This document shows positions 46,427 through 57,501 of a stretch of DNA of 64,000 nt, in pieces. The stretch is from the NCBI GenBank assembly GCA_016209015.1, contig JACQWY010000027.1:62001-126000 (forward strand), read 5' to 3'. Within the stretch, counting starts at the first letter, position 1; every line of letters begins with the position of its first letter. The DNA is from Gammaproteobacteria bacterium. GTDB taxonomy: Bacteria > Pseudomonadota > Gammaproteobacteria > Ga0077536. The notes under the pieces were generated by a model. That model did not search any database and was not told the DNA's origin. It saw nothing but the letters and a program-made list of their open reading frames with translations. The position numbers and the translations under genes were made by a program.

Positions 46427-46436
46427 GCGACCTAAT

Positions 46437-46468
46437 AAAGGCCCCGGGAATTCGGGGCTTTTTGTTTT
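46437..46468 (+). terminator. Intrinsic terminator between tRNA-fMet and rimP
   Basis: GCCCCG / CGGGGC arms (46441-46458) flanked by AAAG on the left and followed by CTTTTTGTTTT. It would end the tRNA transcript, with partial read-through or antitermination needed to reach rimP as in the E. coli metY-nusA operon. Confidence 0.82.
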
Positions 46469-46477
46469 GAAGAGACG

Positions 46478-46945
46478 GTGGTGTCAGCGTACGACAATCT
46501 CGAACAGATGCTGGGGCCCACGATCGAGGGCTTGGGCTACGAATTGCTCGGCATCGAGCGGCGGCGATCCGACGGTGCGCTGCTGCTGCGTCTCTACATA
46601 GATTCCCCCGAGGGGATCTCGCTCAGCGACTGCGAGCGCGTGAGCGGACAGGTCGGTGATGTGCTGGACGCCGAGGACGCCGTCGCGGGGACGTACACGC
46701 TCGAAGTGTCGTCGCCGGGCATGGATCGACCGCTCTTCACCCTGGAGCACTATCGGAAGTACCTCGGCGCCCAGGTGCAGACCCGGTTGCGCGGTCTGGT
46801 CCAGGGGCGTCGGCGGCTGGCGGGAACTTTGACGGCCGTCGCCGGCGAATCGGTCACGATTCGCTGCGAGGACGAGGATTACACGATCCCACTCGCGATG
46901 ATCGAACGGACACGTCTGGTTGCGGAGTGGCCGGCAAAGAAGTGA
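46478..46945 (+). CDS. rimP: Ribosome maturation factor RimP
   Basis: 155 residues. Conserved GLGYELLGIE, LLLRLYIDSPEGISLSDCE and TYTLEVSSPGMDRPL are present, with the C-terminal SH3-like domain after about residue 90. It assists 30S assembly. Start is GTG at 46478 or the adjacent GTG at 46481; AGAGACG lies just upstream. nusA follows after 63 bases. Confidence 0.95.
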   Translation: MVSAYDNLEQMLGPTIEGLGYELLGIERRRSDGALLLRLYIDSPEGISLSDCERVSGQVGDVLDAEDAVAGTYTLEVSSPGMDRPLFTLEHYRKYLGAQVQTRLRGLVQGRRRLAGTLTAVAGESVTIRCEDEDYTIPLAMIERTRLVAEWPAKK

Positions 46946-47008
46946 ATCGGTTGAGCGGAGCGCGGGATCGCAAGTGCGCTGTTGCGCCGAGCTGAAGGTA
47001 GAGATGGC

Positions 47009-48568
47009 ATGAACAAAGAAATCCTGACGGTTGTGGACGTCGTCTCGAACGAGAAGGGCGTCAGCAAGGAAGTCATCTTCGAGGCACTCGAAGCCGCGCT
47101 CGCGAGCGCGACGAAGAAGCGCTTCGTGGAGGACGTCGACGTACGCGTGGCCATCAACCGCACTTCCGGCGACTACGACGCGTTCCGGCGTTGGGAAATC
47201 ATCGACCCGGTCGAACAGCGCAAAGCCTTCGAACTCGACGACGACGACCCCATTGCCCTCGAGTATCCGCAGCGTCAGATCTGGCTCGCGGACGCCCAGG
47301 CTCGCAACCCCGCACTGAACGCCGGAGAATTCGTCGAGGAACCGCTCGAGGCCGCGGACTTCGGCCGCATTGCCGCCCAGACCGCGAAACAGGTCATCGT
47401 GCAGAAGGTGCGCGAAGCAGAACGCGCGCAAGTCGTCGAAGCCTTCCAGGGACGCATCGGCGACCTCGTGATGGGCATCGTCAAGCGCGTCGAGCGCGGC
47501 AACATCTATCTGGACCTCGGCGGCAATGCCGAGGCGCTGATCCCGAAAGACCATGTCATCCCCCGTGAGATCGTCCGTCCCGGCGATCGGATCCGCGGCT
47601 ACCTCTTCGACGTCCGTCCGGAGAAGCGTGGCCCGCAGCTCTTCGTCAGCCGTACCGCCCGCGAACTGCTCATCGAGCTCTTCAAGCTCGAGGTGCCGGA
47701 AATCGGCGAGGGCGTAATCGAAGTGCTCGGTGCAGCCCGCGATCCCGGTCTGCGCGCGAAGATCGCAGTACGCAGCCGCGATGCGCGTATCGACCCGGTC
47801 GGTGCCTGTGTCGGCATGCGCGGCTCGCGCGTACAAGCCGTCTCCAACGAACTCGGCGGCGAGCGCGTGGACATCATCCTCTGGGACGAGAACCCCGCGC
47901 AGTTCGTCATCAACGCGATGTCGCCCGCCGAGGTGGTTTCGATCCTGGTCGATGAGGACGCAATGAGCATGGACGTCGCAGTCGTCGAAGATCAGCTCTC
48001 GCAGGCCATCGGCCGTAATGGCCAGAACGTCAGGCTCGCGAGCCAGCTTTCGGGCTGGGAGCTGAACGTGATGACCGAAGCCGATGCCGAGAACAAGAGC
48101 GAGGCCGAAACCCAGAAAGCGCAGAAGACTTTCATGGATCTGCTCGACGTCGACGAGGAGATCGCGGGCATTCTCGTGCAGGAGGGCTTCACGACCATCG
48201 AGGAAGTCGCCTATGTGCCGGAGCACGAAATGATGGATATCGAGGAATTCGACGAGACGCTCGTCGCGGAGCTCCGCCAACGTGCGAAAGACCTGTTGCT
48301 GACGCGGGCAATCGCCTCGGAAGAAAAGCTCGGTGACACGCGGCCGGCCGACGACCTTCTCGGTATGGAAGGCATGAACGAGTCACTCGCCTACCAGCTC
48401 GCTGCGCGCGGCATCGTGTCCATGGAGGACCTCGCGGAGCAGGCTGTGGACGAGCTCCTGGAAATCGAGGGGGTGGACGCCGAACAGGCAGCCCGCCTCA
48501 TCATGGCCGCGCGGGCACCGTGGTTCGCGGGCCTCGAGAAGCCTGCTGCGGAGGACGTCGATGGCTGA
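47009..48568 (+). CDS. nusA: Transcription termination/antitermination factor NusA
   Basis: 519 residues. N-terminal polymerase-binding domain (1-125), S1 (about 137-200: [25 protein letters not shown] split across), KH1 and KH2 ([40 protein letters not shown]), and two C-terminal acidic repeats that are typical of gammaproteobacterial NusA. It overlaps infB by 8 bases. Confidence 0.97.
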   Translation: MNKEILTVVDVVSNEKGVSKEVIFEALEAALASATKKRFVEDVDVRVAINRTSGDYDAFRRWEIIDPVEQRKAFELDDDDPIALEYPQRQIWLADAQARNPALNAGEFVEEPLEAADFGRIAAQTAKQVIVQKVREAERAQVVEAFQGRIGDLVMGIVKRVERGNIYLDLGGNAEALIPKDHVIPREIVRPGDRIRGYLFDVRPEKRGPQLFVSRTARELLIELFKLEVPEIGEGVIEVLGAARDPGLRAKIAVRSRDARIDPVGACVGMRGSRVQAVSNELGGERVDIILWDENPAQFVINAMSPAEVVSILVDEDAMSMDVAVVEDQLSQAIGRNGQNVRLASQLSGWELNVMTEADAENKSEAETQKAQKTFMDLLDVDEEIAGILVQEGFTTIEEVAYVPEHEMMDIEEFDETLVAELRQRAKDLLLTRAIASEEKLGDTRPADDLLGMEGMNESLAYQLAARGIVSMEDLAEQAVDELLEIEGVDAEQAARLIMAARAPWFAGLEKPAAEDVDG

Positions 48569-51131
48569 TATCACGGTCCAGGAATTCGCGAAAGTCGTCG
48601 GCGTTCCGGTCGAGCGTCTACTGACTCAGCTCGGCGAAGCGGGTCTCGCAGACAAGCAGGCCGCGGACATCATTTCGGATCAGGAGAAGAGCCAGCTCCT
48701 CTCCTATCTGCGCAGGATGCACGGCAAGGACGAGGCCGGCAGCGAACCGAGCAAGATCACGCTCAAGCGCAAGACGGTGAGCGAGCTGAAGATTCCGACC
48801 GGCACGGTCAAGGGCCCGCGCTCCCGCGTCGCCAAGCCCGGTGTAGCGAAAACCGTGAGTGTCGAATTCCGCAAGAAGCGCACTTACGTAAAGCGCAGCG
48901 TGGTCGCCGAAGAGGAGGCCGCACGCATCGAGAAGGAGAGCGCGGAGATCGAGCGCCTGCGTGCCGAGCAGGAGCCGGCCGCCGTCCTCGCGCCCCAGTT
49001 AGTACCGGAAGGCGCCGCGGCGGAAGCCGTCGAAGCGCCAGCGCCGGTCGAAGCGCCCGTTCCTGAAGCACAGGACGCATTCGTCCTCGAACCTGAAGCG
49101 CCGCCGCCCCCCGCGCCCGCTCCCGTCGAGGAAGCCCAGACTCCCGCCCCCGCCGTCGAGCGTCCCGCGGCTGCGCCGCGCCCCGAAGCGGGTCATGGTC
49201 GCCCGGCTCCGTCAGGCAAACGTGAAGAGACCGACGACAAGAACACGCGCTTCGGCCGCAAGGAGCTGCATGTCGCGAGCGACAAGTCCGGGCGCCGCCG
49301 TCGCAAACCCACGCCCACCCGACGCTTCGTCGCACCGACGAACACGAAGCACGGTTTCGAGCGTCCGACCGCACCCGTCATCCGCGAAGTGCTGTTGCCC
49401 GAGAGCCTGACCGTCGCCGAACTCGCGCAGCGCATGTCCGTGAAAGCCGCGGAGGTCATCAAAGTGATGATCAATCTCGGCACCATGGTCACGATCAATC
49501 AGATGATCGACCAGGAGACCGCGGTCGTCGTAGTCGAGGAAATGGGGCACAAGGCGAAGCTGGTCCGCGAGAACGCGCTCGAGGAGGAACTCCTCGAAGC
49601 CGGAGCGGGAGACGAGGATCTCGCCTGGCGCGCGCCGATCGTCACGATCATGGGCCACGTCGACCATGGCAAGACCTCGCTGCTCGACTACATCCGCAAA
49701 TCGCGCGTGGCGGCCGGCGAGGCGGGTGGAATCACGCAGCACATCGGCGCTTATCGCGTCCCGACGGAACACGGCGACATCACCTTCCTCGACACGCCCG
49801 GCCATGAAGCGTTCACCGCCATGCGCGCCCGCGGCGCGAAGGTCACGGACATCGTCGTACTGGTCGTCGCAGCCGATGACGGCGTCATGCCGCAGACCGA
49901 GGAGGCCGTCCGCCACGCCAAGGCAGCGGGTGTGCCCGTAATCGTCGCGATGAACAAAATGGACAAGGGCGGCGCAGATCCCGATCGCATCAAGCAGGAA
50001 CTGTCCGCGCGCGAAGTCATTCCCGAGGAGTGGGGCGGCGATACGCAATTCGTGCCCGTTTCGGCGAAGACGGGGCTCGGTGTCGAGAACCTGCTCGAGG
50101 CGATTTCGCTGCTCGCCGAAGTCCAGGAGTTGCGCGCCATTCCTCATGGTCCGGCCAAGGGCGTCGTCATCGAATCGCGCCTCGACAAGGGACGTGGGCC
50201 GATCGCGACCGTCCTCGTCCAGCGCGGTGAACTCAAGCGCGGTGACGTGTTGCTGACCGGCACCGAATTCGGCCGCGTGCGCGCCATGATCGACGCCAGC
50301 GGCAAGACGGTCGACAGGGCCGGACCCTCCGAGCCCGTCGAGGTGCTCGGCCTGTCAGGAACGCCGAACGCCGGCGACGACGCGATGGTGGTCGACGACG
50401 AGCGCAAAGCGCGCGAAATCGCCGTGTTCCGCCACGAGAAGGATCGCGAGAGCAAACTCGCACGCCAGCAGGCCTCTAAGCTGGAAAACGTCTTCTCGCA
50501 GATGAAGGAAGGCGAGGTTGCCTCGCTCAAGATTCTGTTGAAGGCCGACGTGCAGGGCTCGAGCGAAGCGCTTTCCGATTCGCTCGCGAAGCTCACCAGC
50601 AGTGAAGTGCGCGTCGAGCTCGTCTCGAGCGGTGTCGGCGGAATCAATGAATCCGACATCAATCTTGCGCTCGCCTCGCGTGCGATCGTCATCGGCTTCA
50701 ACGTCCGTGCTGACGCGGCGGCGCGTCGCATAGCGGACGAAGAAGGCATCGACATCCGCTACTACAGCGTCATCTATGACGTGATCGACGACGTGAAGGC
50801 GGCGGTCACGGGCATGCTCGCGCCGGAAGTCCGGGAGACGATCATCGGTGTCGCGCAGGTCCGGGACGTGTTCCGCTCTTCGAAGCTGGGCGCCATTGCA
50901 GGCTGTGTCGTCTCGACGGGTCTCGTGAAGCGCAACAACCCCATTCGCGTGCTGCGCGACAACGTCGTCATCTACGAAGGTGAACTCGAGTCGCTACGCC
51001 GCTTTAAAGACGACGTCAACGAAGTGAAGGCCGGCATCGAGTGCGGTATCGGCGTGAAGAACTACAACGATGTCAAGCCGGGCGATCAGATCGAGGTCTA
51101 CGAGCGTACGGTGGTGTCACGCACCCTCTGA
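48561..51131 (+). CDS. infB: Translation initiation factor IF-2
   Basis: 856 residues. IF2_N domain at the start, then a long Ala/Pro/Glu-rich linker (about 50-230), a second IF2_N ([19 protein letters not shown]), and the GTPase domain with [12 protein letters not shown] (G1), DTPGHEAF (G3), MNKMDK (G4), followed by domains II-IV. It positions the fMet-tRNA in the 30S initiation complex; the initiator tRNA gene heads this same cluster. Confidence 0.97.
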   Translation: MADITVQEFAKVVGVPVERLLTQLGEAGLADKQAADIISDQEKSQLLSYLRRMHGKDEAGSEPSKITLKRKTVSELKIPTGTVKGPRSRVAKPGVAKTVSVEFRKKRTYVKRSVVAEEEAARIEKESAEIERLRAEQEPAAVLAPQLVPEGAAAEAVEAPAPVEAPVPEAQDAFVLEPEAPPPPAPAPVEEAQTPAPAVERPAAAPRPEAGHGRPAPSGKREETDDKNTRFGRKELHVASDKSGRRRRKPTPTRRFVAPTNTKHGFERPTAPVIREVLLPESLTVAELAQRMSVKAAEVIKVMINLGTMVTINQMIDQETAVVVVEEMGHKAKLVRENALEEELLEAGAGDEDLAWRAPIVTIMGHVDHGKTSLLDYIRKSRVAAGEAGGITQHIGAYRVPTEHGDITFLDTPGHEAFTAMRARGAKVTDIVVLVVAADDGVMPQTEEAVRHAKAAGVPVIVAMNKMDKGGADPDRIKQELSAREVIPEEWGGDTQFVPVSAKTGLGVENLLEAISLLAEVQELRAIPHGPAKGVVIESRLDKGRGPIATVLVQRGELKRGDVLLTGTEFGRVRAMIDASGKTVDRAGPSEPVEVLGLSGTPNAGDDAMVVDDERKAREIAVFRHEKDRESKLARQQASKLENVFSQMKEGEVASLKILLKADVQGSSEALSDSLAKLTSSEVRVELVSSGVGGINESDINLALASRAIVIGFNVRADAAARRIADEEGIDIRYYSVIYDVIDDVKAAVTGMLAPEVRETIIGVAQVRDVFRSSKLGAIAGCVVSTGLVKRNNPIRVLRDNVVIYEGELESLRRFKDDVNEVKAGIECGIGVKNYNDVKPGDQIEVYERTVVSRTL

Positions 51132-51161
51132 GAGGGCGCGTGAGCACCGCTCGGGACGAGC

Positions 51162-51527
51162 ATGGCGCGCGAATTCAGCCGGAATGTGCGGGTCGCGGAG
51201 AGCATCAAGCGCGTTCTCGCGCCGGTATTGAATACGCTCGCTCGCGAAAGCGGCCTCGGGATGGCGACGATTACCGCAGTCGACGTTGCTCCGGACCTCT
51301 CACAGGCCAGGGTGTTCGTCAGCATCTTCGGTGACGACGCAGCGCAAGCCACCGGGCTCGACAAGCTCAATCACCAGGCCCACAGATTCCGCCAGGAGAT
51401 TGCCCGCGAATTGCGCTTGAAGAAGCTGCCGGCTGTACACTTCGAACTCGACCGCGGCGGCGCGCGCAGCGCCCGCATCAGCGAGCTGCTCAACGCATCG
51501 AAGCCCGGCAACCGCCGCCCCGAGTAA
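51162..51527 (+). CDS. rbfA: Ribosome-binding factor A
   Basis: 121 residues. KH-fold protein with RVAESIKRVLAPVLNTLARE and DLSQARVFVSIFG. It binds the 16S 5' helix during cold-sensitive 30S maturation. It lies 30 bases after infB and 5 bases before truB. Confidence 0.95.
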   Translation: MAREFSRNVRVAESIKRVLAPVLNTLARESGLGMATITAVDVAPDLSQARVFVSIFGDDAAQATGLDKLNHQAHRFRQEIARELRLKKLPAVHFELDRGGARSARISELLNASKPGNRRPE

Positions 51528-51532
51528 TCCGG

Positions 51533-52447
51533 ATGAACGTTCAGATGCGACGTGCGCGCGGGCGGGACGTGAGCGGCATCGTGCTGCTCGACAAACCGGA
51601 CGGCATGAGTTCGAACCAGGCGCTGCAGCGGGTCAAGCGCGCATATCAGGCAGCGAAGGCCGGACATACCGGGAACCTCGACGGCGCCGCAACGGGCCTG
51701 CTTCCGGTGTGCCTGGGCGAAGCAACGAAAGTCAGCGGGCTACTGCTCGACGCCGACAAACGCTATGTGTCGGTGTTCAAGCTGGGCGTCACGACACGCT
51801 CCGGCGACCGCGATGGGGAAATCGTCGACACTGCGAGCGTCCCGCCCCTTTCCGCTGGACTGATCGAAGGGGTGCTGGCGCGCTTCGTGGGCGAGATCAG
51901 CCAGGTGCCGCCCATGTACTCGGCGCTGAAGAAGGACGGTCAGCCACTCTATCGCCTTGCCGCGCGCGGTCTCGAAGTGGAACGCGCGCCACGACGGGTG
52001 ACGATCTATGGCATCGATCTGCTGCGGCTGGGGAGTGACGAGCTCGAGGTCGATGTGCGTTGCTCGAAGGGAACCTATATCCGGACGTTGGCCGAGGATG
52101 TCGGCGCCGCGCTCGGGTGCGGGGGCCACGTAGCCAGTCTGCGCCGGACCGAAGCCGGCCCGTTCCGGCTCGCCGAAGCTCATACGCTCGCGAGCTTCGA
52201 CGATCGGCCGCTCGAGGAGCTCGACGCGCGGCTCATGCCCGTCGACGCCGCGCTGGGCGCTTATCCGCTCGTCGAACTGGGGTCTGAAGCGGCATTTCAC
52301 TTCGGACGGGGACAGGCCGTGGTCGCTCCGCACAGGCTGGAGGCGAGTCCGGTCCGGGTTTATGACCAACGTGGCGTGCTGCTCGGCATGGGGCTGGTCC
52401 AGGACGGGGGCCGGATCGCCCCGAAGCGACTGTTCCACCTCTCGTGA
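51533..52447 (+). CDS. truB: tRNA pseudouridine(55) synthase
   Basis: 304 residues. GIVLLDKPDGMSSNQALQRV, the catalytic block AGHTGNLDGAATGLLPVCLG (the nucleophile Asp is in GNLDG; most relatives read GTLDP, so two neighbouring residues differ), and VRCSKGTYIRTLAEDVG. It forms pseudouridine 55 in the T-loop of tRNAs. A C-terminal PUA-like domain follows. Confidence 0.95.
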   Translation: MNVQMRRARGRDVSGIVLLDKPDGMSSNQALQRVKRAYQAAKAGHTGNLDGAATGLLPVCLGEATKVSGLLLDADKRYVSVFKLGVTTRSGDRDGEIVDTASVPPLSAGLIEGVLARFVGEISQVPPMYSALKKDGQPLYRLAARGLEVERAPRRVTIYGIDLLRLGSDELEVDVRCSKGTYIRTLAEDVGAALGCGGHVASLRRTEAGPFRLAEAHTLASFDDRPLEELDARLMPVDAALGAYPLVELGSEAAFHFGRGQAVVAPHRLEASPVRVYDQRGVLLGMGLVQDGGRIAPKRLFHLS

Positions 52448-52484
52448 CGCTTCGGCACGAGCCAGATTGCGGCGTCGAATTCCC

Positions 52485-52513
52485 TTGTCGTGTCGCGGGC
52501 TTGCCGCTAAAAT
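52485..52513 (+). promoter_or_regulatory. Promoter upstream of rpsO
   Basis: TTGTCG (52485-52490), 17-base spacer, TAAAAT (52508-52513), 46 bases before the rpsO start. The position corresponds to the rpsO promoter P1 known in E. coli. Confidence 0.55.
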
Positions 52514-52559
52514 GGCGGGCTAAGCAAAAGGTCAATCATCAGTTTCCAGGAGTCGGTTA

Positions 52560-52829
52560 ATGGCTTTGACGAGCGCTCAGAAGCAAGAAATCATCAGCGG
52601 CTACAAGACGTCCGGTGCGGATACGGGTTCGCCGGAAGTGCAGATTGCACTCTTGTCCGCACGCATCGATGACCTGTCAGAACATTTCAAGCGTCATGCC
52701 CACGACAATCATTCCCGACAAGGGCTCCTGCGCATGGTGAATCGCCGCCGCAAGCTGCTCGACTACCTGCGCAAGTCCGACCTCGAGCGCTATCGAGCGG
52801 TGATTGGCCGCCTCGGTCTGCGCAAGTAG
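52560..52829 (+). CDS. rpsO: 30S ribosomal protein S15
   Basis: 89 residues, standard length. [39 protein letters not shown] and [12 protein letters not shown] are the 16S-rRNA-binding helices. Followed by pnp as in E. coli. Confidence 0.97.
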   Translation: MALTSAQKQEIISGYKTSGADTGSPEVQIALLSARIDDLSEHFKRHAHDNHSRQGLLRMVNRRRKLLDYLRKSDLERYRAVIGRLGLRK

Positions 52830-52858
52830 TCGGCCCGTCCGCATACGCTCGCATCACG

Positions 52859-52887
52859 CCGGTCATCGTGGGTTCCAGGATGACCGG
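52859..52887 (+). promoter_or_regulatory. Leader hairpin between rpsO and pnp
   Basis: Nine-base perfect arms CCGGTCATC / GATGACCGG with an 11-base loop, in the 89-base gap before pnp and with no T-run. In E. coli the pnp leader forms a hairpin cut by RNase III, through which PNPase controls its own synthesis; this stem is in the right place for the same role. Confidence 0.5.
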
Positions 52888-52918
52888 TTCAGCACTCTCA
52901 TGACAGGTTAAGGATTCC

Positions 52919-55006
52919 ATGACGCCAATTACAGTTTCGTTCCAATACGGCGACCATCAAGTACGCCTCGAGACCGGCCGCATCGCCAAACAGGCGACCG
53001 CAGCGGTCATGTGCAGTATGGGCGATACGATGGTTCTCACGACGGTCGTCGGTGCGCGCGAAGCTTCGCCGGAGCGCGATTTCTTCCCGCTGACGGTTGA
53101 TTACCAGGAACGCACGTACGCCGCGGGCAAGATCCCCGGCGGGTTCTTCCGTCGGGAAGGCCGTCCGAGCGAGAAGGAAACCCTGACGTCCCGCCTCATC
53201 GATCGTCCCATCCGCCCGCTGTTCCCCGAGGGCTTCACGAACGAAGTCCAGATCATCGCTACCGTGGTGTCGCTCGATCCGACGATCGACCCTGACATTC
53301 CCGCGCTGATCGGCGCCTCCGCGGCCCTCAGCATTTCGGGGATGCCTTTCCAGGGTCCGATTGGTGCGGCGCGCGTCGGCTACCGTGACGGCCAATACGT
53401 GCTCAATCCGAGCTTCGGGCAGTTGAAGGAATCCGACCTCGATCTCGTCGTTGCCGGTACCGCGAGTTCCGTGCTCATGGTCGAATCCGAGGCGAAGCAG
53501 TTGTCGGAGGAAGTGATGCTCGGCGCGGTCGTGTTCGGCCACGAGCAGCAGCAAAAAGTCATCAACGCCATCAAGGAATTGGTGGCGAAGGTCAATCCGA
53601 CGCCGTGGAAATGTCAGCCGGCTGCACCGAACGCTGAACTCATGTCGGCGATGTCCGGACGGTTCCGCGGCGCGCTCGAAGCGGCTTACGGCATCACGGA
53701 CAAGCTCGAACGGCGCGATCGCGTCGGCGCAGTCCGCGGTGAAGTCCAGGCCGCTTTCGCGGGCGGTGAGAATCCGCAGTGGGACTCGAGTCAGGTTGGT
53801 TCCGCATTCGGGCAGATGGAATACGACGTTGTCCGCGGCTCAATCATCTCGGGCAAGCCACGCATCGACGGGCGTGGCAAGGCGGACATCCGCCCGATCA
53901 CGGTCGAAGCAGGCGTCCTGCCCCGCACGCATGGTTCGGCCCTGTTCACGCGCGGCGAGACCCAGGCGCTCGTAGTGACGTCCCTTGGCACGGAACGCGA
54001 TTCGCAGATCATCGATGCGATCGAAGGCGAGCGGCGCGAGCCCTTCATGTTCCATTACAACTTCCCGCCGTTCTCCGTCGGTGAAGTGGGGCGCGTCGGT
54101 TCGCCCAAGCGTCGTGAAATCGGCCACGGCCGTCTCGCGAAGCGCGGCATCCAGGCCGTCATGCCCGACATGACGAAGTTCCCGTACACGATACGCGTCG
54201 TGTCTGAAATCACCGAGTCGAACGGGTCGTCGTCTATGGCCTCGGTCTGCGGATCGAGCTTGGCCCTGATGGACGCGGGCGTTCCGCTCATCGCACCGGT
54301 GGCGGGTATCGCGATGGGCCTCATCCTCGAGGGCGACAAGTTCGTCGTGTTGTCGGACATCCTCGGCGACGAGGACCACCTCGGCGACATGGACTTCAAG
54401 GTCGCGGGCACCACGTCTGGCGTCACGGCCCTGCAGATGGACATCAAGATCAACGGCATCACGAAGGAGATCATGCAGGTCGCGCTGGAGCAGGCAAAGC
54501 ATGGTCGTCTCCACATCCTGCAGGCGATGAATGCCGTACTGCCGACCGCGCGCACCGAGATGTCGGAGTACGCGCCGCGCATCATCACGATTAAGATCGA
54601 CCCGGAGAAGATTCGCGACGTCATCGGCAAGGGCGGCAGCACGATCCGGCAGATCACCGAAGAAACGGGCACGACGATCGACATCAGCGACGATGGCACG
54701 GTCAAGATTGCGTCCGTCGACAAAGCTGCCGGCCAGGAAGCGCGTCGCCGCGTCGAAGCAATCACTGCTGACGCCGTCGTCGGCGAGATCTACACGGGCC
54801 GCGTCTCGAAGCTCATGGACTTCGGCGCGTTCGTGAACATTTTGCCGGGCAAAGACGGTCTCGTGCACATTTCGCAGATTTCCCACGAACGCGTGGAGAA
54901 CGTCAGCGACAAATTGCGCGAGGGCGACACCGTCAAGGTGAAAGTTCTGGAAATCGACAAGCAGGGCAGAATCCGCCTCAGCATGAAGGCGGTCGACAGC
55001 CAGTGA
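52919..55006 (+). CDS. pnp: Polyribonucleotide nucleotidyltransferase (PNPase)
   Basis: 695 residues. Two RNase PH core domains ([39 protein letters not shown]), then KH ([20 protein letters not shown]) and S1 ([20 protein letters not shown]). It degrades RNA 3' to 5' by phosphorolysis and takes part in the degradosome. AGGTTAAGG stands before the ATG. A strong terminator follows. Confidence 0.97.
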   Translation: MTPITVSFQYGDHQVRLETGRIAKQATAAVMCSMGDTMVLTTVVGAREASPERDFFPLTVDYQERTYAAGKIPGGFFRREGRPSEKETLTSRLIDRPIRPLFPEGFTNEVQIIATVVSLDPTIDPDIPALIGASAALSISGMPFQGPIGAARVGYRDGQYVLNPSFGQLKESDLDLVVAGTASSVLMVESEAKQLSEEVMLGAVVFGHEQQQKVINAIKELVAKVNPTPWKCQPAAPNAELMSAMSGRFRGALEAAYGITDKLERRDRVGAVRGEVQAAFAGGENPQWDSSQVGSAFGQMEYDVVRGSIISGKPRIDGRGKADIRPITVEAGVLPRTHGSALFTRGETQALVVTSLGTERDSQIIDAIEGERREPFMFHYNFPPFSVGEVGRVGSPKRREIGHGRLAKRGIQAVMPDMTKFPYTIRVVSEITESNGSSSMASVCGSSLALMDAGVPLIAPVAGIAMGLILEGDKFVVLSDILGDEDHLGDMDFKVAGTTSGVTALQMDIKINGITKEIMQVALEQAKHGRLHILQAMNAVLPTARTEMSEYAPRIITIKIDPEKIRDVIGKGGSTIRQITEETGTTIDISDDGTVKIASVDKAAGQEARRRVEAITADAVVGEIYTGRVSKLMDFGAFVNILPGKDGLVHISQISHERVENVSDKLREGDTVKVKVLEIDKQGRIRLSMKAVDSQ

Positions 55007-55038
55007 GTCGGGGCGCGCCGGCTGACCTCGAGTGCAAG

Positions 55039-55067
55039 AAGGGCCGCGATCGCGGCCCTTTTTTGTT
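55039..55067. terminator. Bidirectional terminator between pnp and fthC
   Basis: A ten-base perfect palindromic stem (AAGGGCCGCG / CGCGGCCCTT, loop AT) followed by TTTTTTG on the plus strand. On the minus strand only AA precedes the stem, preceded by GAAC-type sequence, so it mainly ends the pnp transcript while the convergent gene stops 18 bases away. Confidence 0.88.
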
Positions 55068-55084
55068 GGCACAGGAGGCGCGCT

Positions 55085-55663
55085 CTATTCGCCGGGCCGG
55101 TGGAAATGCAATGTGCGATGCTCCGTGATCACGCCGTCCATGATGACGTCATGTGGTTCCGAGAGGATCGTGTCGTCGATCTGGCAATCGTAGGCGATGG
55201 CGATGCGGCGCGTTTCCGGATGCAGCGCAAGCCAACGATCGTAGTAGCCGCCGCCATAACCGAGCCTGTCCCCGCGCGATGAAAAGCCCAATCCCGGGAC
55301 GATGGCAAGCCCGATCGGCGACTCGCAGGGCTCGGTTTCGACCGGTGCCGGAATGCCCAGTGGGCCGGCACGGAGAGCCCCCCAAGCCCGGAACGGCACC
55401 GCAATCATCCGGCTGCGATCAATGATCCGTGGAACGGCGACGAGCGTGCCATGGGCATGCAATGTATCGATGAGCCGGCGGGTATCCGTCTCGGGCTCAA
55501 TGGAAATGTACACGAAGACCGCCTCGAGCCCGGTCAGGAATCCGGTGGCCAACAGCCGCTCGCGCACGCGACCATCGGCGATTTCGCGCTCCGACGAGGT
55601 AAGAGCAGCGCGCCGGGCGGCGAGCCGCCGTCGGGCGCTGGCTTTGTCCGGGACCTGGCTCAC
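55085..55663 (-). CDS. 5-formyltetrahydrofolate cyclo-ligase
   Basis: 192 residues. ATP-binding LGYGGGYYDRWLA near the C-terminal end and the N-terminal ARRRLAARRAAL helix are characteristic, with PGLGFSSRGDRLG preceding the glycine-rich loop. It converts 5-formyl-THF to 5,10-methenyl-THF. It converges on pnp and diverges from rpsP. No 6S RNA gene, the usual gammaproteobacterial neighbour, fits in the 121-base upstream gap. Confidence 0.92.
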   Translation of the reverse strand: MSQVPDKASARRRLAARRAALTSSEREIADGRVRERLLATGFLTGLEAVFVYISIEPETDTRRLIDTLHAHGTLVAVPRIIDRSRMIAVPFRAWGALRAGPLGIPAPVETEPCESPIGLAIVPGLGFSSRGDRLGYGGGYYDRWLALHPETRRIAIAYDCQIDDTILSEPHDVIMDGVITEHRTLHFHRPGE

Positions 55664-55719
55664 CGGCGGCAGGAACGGGAATTCACGATTAAGCCTTTAA
55701 TTCTGCAGTTCAATTCCCG

Positions 55720-55725
55720 TACAAT
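55720..55725 (+). promoter_or_regulatory. -10 box for the rpsP operon
   Basis: TACAAT about 60 bases before rpsP, in an AT-rich patch. The matching -35 is weak (TTAATT at 17 bases), so only the -10 is called. Confidence 0.4.
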
Positions 55726-55784
55726 ACGCGGCCTCGAACCGCCCGAGCCGGGCGCTGGCACAATTCCGGAGGAAACTTTCAGTA

Positions 55785-56033
55785 ATGGTCACCATTCGTC
55801 TTTCTAGAGGCGGCGCCAAGGCGCGACCCTTTTATCATATCGTCGTGTCCGACAGCCGCAATGCACGCGATGGCCGCTTCATCGAGCGCGTCGGCTATTT
55901 CAATCCTCTCGCCGTCGAGACGGAAACCCCCTTCAAAGTCGATCGCCAGCGTTACGATTACTGGCTGTCGGTGGGCGCGCAGCCTTCGGCCCGCGTCGAT
56001 CAACTCGTCAAGCAGTTCGCGGCCGCCGCCTGA
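55785..56033 (+). CDS. rpsP: 30S ribosomal protein S16
   Basis: 82 residues: [37 protein letters not shown]. First gene of the rpsP-rimM-trmD-rplS operon. GGAGGAAA precedes the ATG. Confidence 0.97.
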   Translation: MVTIRLSRGGAKARPFYHIVVSDSRNARDGRFIERVGYFNPLAVETETPFKVDRQRYDYWLSVGAQPSARVDQLVKQFAAAA

Positions 56034-56145
56034 TCGTTTCCGGGGCCCGGTACGGAGGCGAACCGCGAATGCGGTTCGCCATGCCGGCTTCGGATTTCGC
56101 CGTCGTACAGTTCCACGCGCACGTCGCGCGTAAAGCCTCCCGCCG

Positions 56146-56670
56146 ATGACAGAGCCCCAGGCTTCCGATTCCACCGATATCGTAATCGTCGGACGCGTCA
56201 GTGGCGTCTTCGGGACGCGCGGTTGGGTCAAAGTCTGGTCGCATACGCGTCCACCCGAAAACATCCTGCATTTCGACCAATGGCTGCTCGGCGCGCCAGG
56301 CGAGTGGCGCGAGACGAAGCTCGTCACCGGCAAAGAACACGGTTCGACATTGATCGCCCAGATCGAGGGCCTGAACGATCGGGAAGCGGCGGCGGGGCTC
56401 GTCGGAATATCGATTGCGGTGCGGCGCGATCAGCTGCCGCCGATCGCTGAAGACGAATACTACTGGATCGAACTCATCGGCATGCGCGTCGTGAACCGGG
56501 GCGGCATCGAACTCGGCACGGTCCGGCGTTGCCACGAAACGGGCAGTGCCGACGTGCTCGAAGTCGTCGGTGCGCGTGAATACCTCGTTCCATTCGTCCG
56601 CGGCGTCTACATTGACGCAGTGGATCGCGCGGCACGGTCAATTCGGGTGGACTGGAACGAGGAGGATTGA
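56146..56670 (+). CDS. rimM: 16S rRNA processing protein RimM
   Basis: 174 residues. Start [20 protein letters not shown] (RimM N domain) and the PRC-barrel half with [14 protein letters not shown] and [13 protein letters not shown]. It binds S19 in 30S assembly. The start is taken at 56146 with a weak ribosome-binding site; spacing to rpsP is 112 bases. Confidence 0.94.
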   Translation: MTEPQASDSTDIVIVGRVSGVFGTRGWVKVWSHTRPPENILHFDQWLLGAPGEWRETKLVTGKEHGSTLIAQIEGLNDREAAAGLVGISIAVRRDQLPPIAEDEYYWIELIGMRVVNRGGIELGTVRRCHETGSADVLEVVGAREYLVPFVRGVYIDAVDRAARSIRVDWNEED

Positions 56671-56674
56671 GGGC

Positions 56675-57436
56675 ATGCGCCGATTCACGGTCATCACCCT
56701 GTTTCCGGAGATGATCGCGGCGTTCGGCCAATGCGGCATCGTGCGCCGGGCCTGCGAAGCAGGCATCGCGCAAATCTCGACCATCAATCCGCGTACTTTC
56801 AGCACGGACGCCCGCGGCACCGTCGACGACAGCCCCTACGGCGGCGGGCCTGGTATGGTCATGCTCGCCCGCCCGTTGCGTGGCGCGCTCGCCGCCGCGC
56901 GCGGGCACCACGGGCCGGACGCGCGGGTGATCTACCTCTCACCGCAGGGCCGACCATTCACGCAGACGGTTGCGGAGGAACTCACCGCCGCACCAGAACT
57001 CGTCCTGCTGGCCGGCCGATATGAGGGCGTCGACGAACGCGTGGTCCAGCGCGACGTCGACGAAGAGCTTTCGGTGGGCGATTTCGTGCTGTCGGGCGGG
57101 GAGATCGCAGCGATGGCGGTCATCGACGCAGTCGTCCGCCTCTTGCCCGGCGCTCTCGGCGACGCCGGCTCGGCAGCAGCAGATTCCTTCAGCTCGGGAC
57201 TGCTCGATCATCCGCACTACACGCGGCCCGAGAATCTCGACGGCGAGCGCGTGCCCGCGGTATTGCTGAGTGGTGACCACGCCGCGATTGGGGCCTGGCG
57301 CCGCAAGCAGGCCCTGGGACGTACGTGGCTGAGGCGGCCGGATCTGTTGCGCGCGGCGTCGCTCGATGCGCGGGATCGGGCCCTGCTCGAAGAGTTCATC
57401 CGGGAATTCCGGGATCATGGCACCGCTCAGGCTTAA
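56675..57436 (+). CDS. trmD: tRNA (guanine-N1)-methyltransferase
   Basis: 253 residues beginning [13 protein letters not shown]. Trefoil-knot SAM site: [30 protein letters not shown]; earlier [10 protein letters not shown]. It methylates G37 next to the anticodon. GGAGGATT lies just upstream; four bases after rimM. Confidence 0.96.
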   Translation: MRRFTVITLFPEMIAAFGQCGIVRRACEAGIAQISTINPRTFSTDARGTVDDSPYGGGPGMVMLARPLRGALAAARGHHGPDARVIYLSPQGRPFTQTVAEELTAAPELVLLAGRYEGVDERVVQRDVDEELSVGDFVLSGGEIAAMAVIDAVVRLLPGALGDAGSAAADSFSSGLLDHPHYTRPENLDGERVPAVLLSGDHAAIGAWRRKQALGRTWLRRPDLLRAASLDARDRALLEEFIREFRDHGTAQA

Positions 57437-57455
57437 ATACTGGAATTCGTTCGGG

Positions 57456-57461
57456 TATACT
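57456..57461 (+). promoter_or_regulatory. Possible internal -10 box before rplS
   Basis: TATACT 41 bases before the rplS start; TTAAAT stands 17 bases upstream. A secondary promoter inside the operon is possible. Confidence 0.3.
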
Positions 57462-57501
57462 TTCCTGCTTTCATCGACCGGCGTACACGGAGCCAGACAC
57501 A

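Noticed and set aside
46484-48280. 598-codon open frame on the minus strand
   Set aside because: Lies over rimP and nusA; no recognisable domain.
55664-55784. 6S RNA gene upstream of the 5-formyl-THF cyclo-ligase
   Set aside because: The gap is only 121 bases and shows no long imperfect hairpin; it is taken up by the rpsP promoter region.
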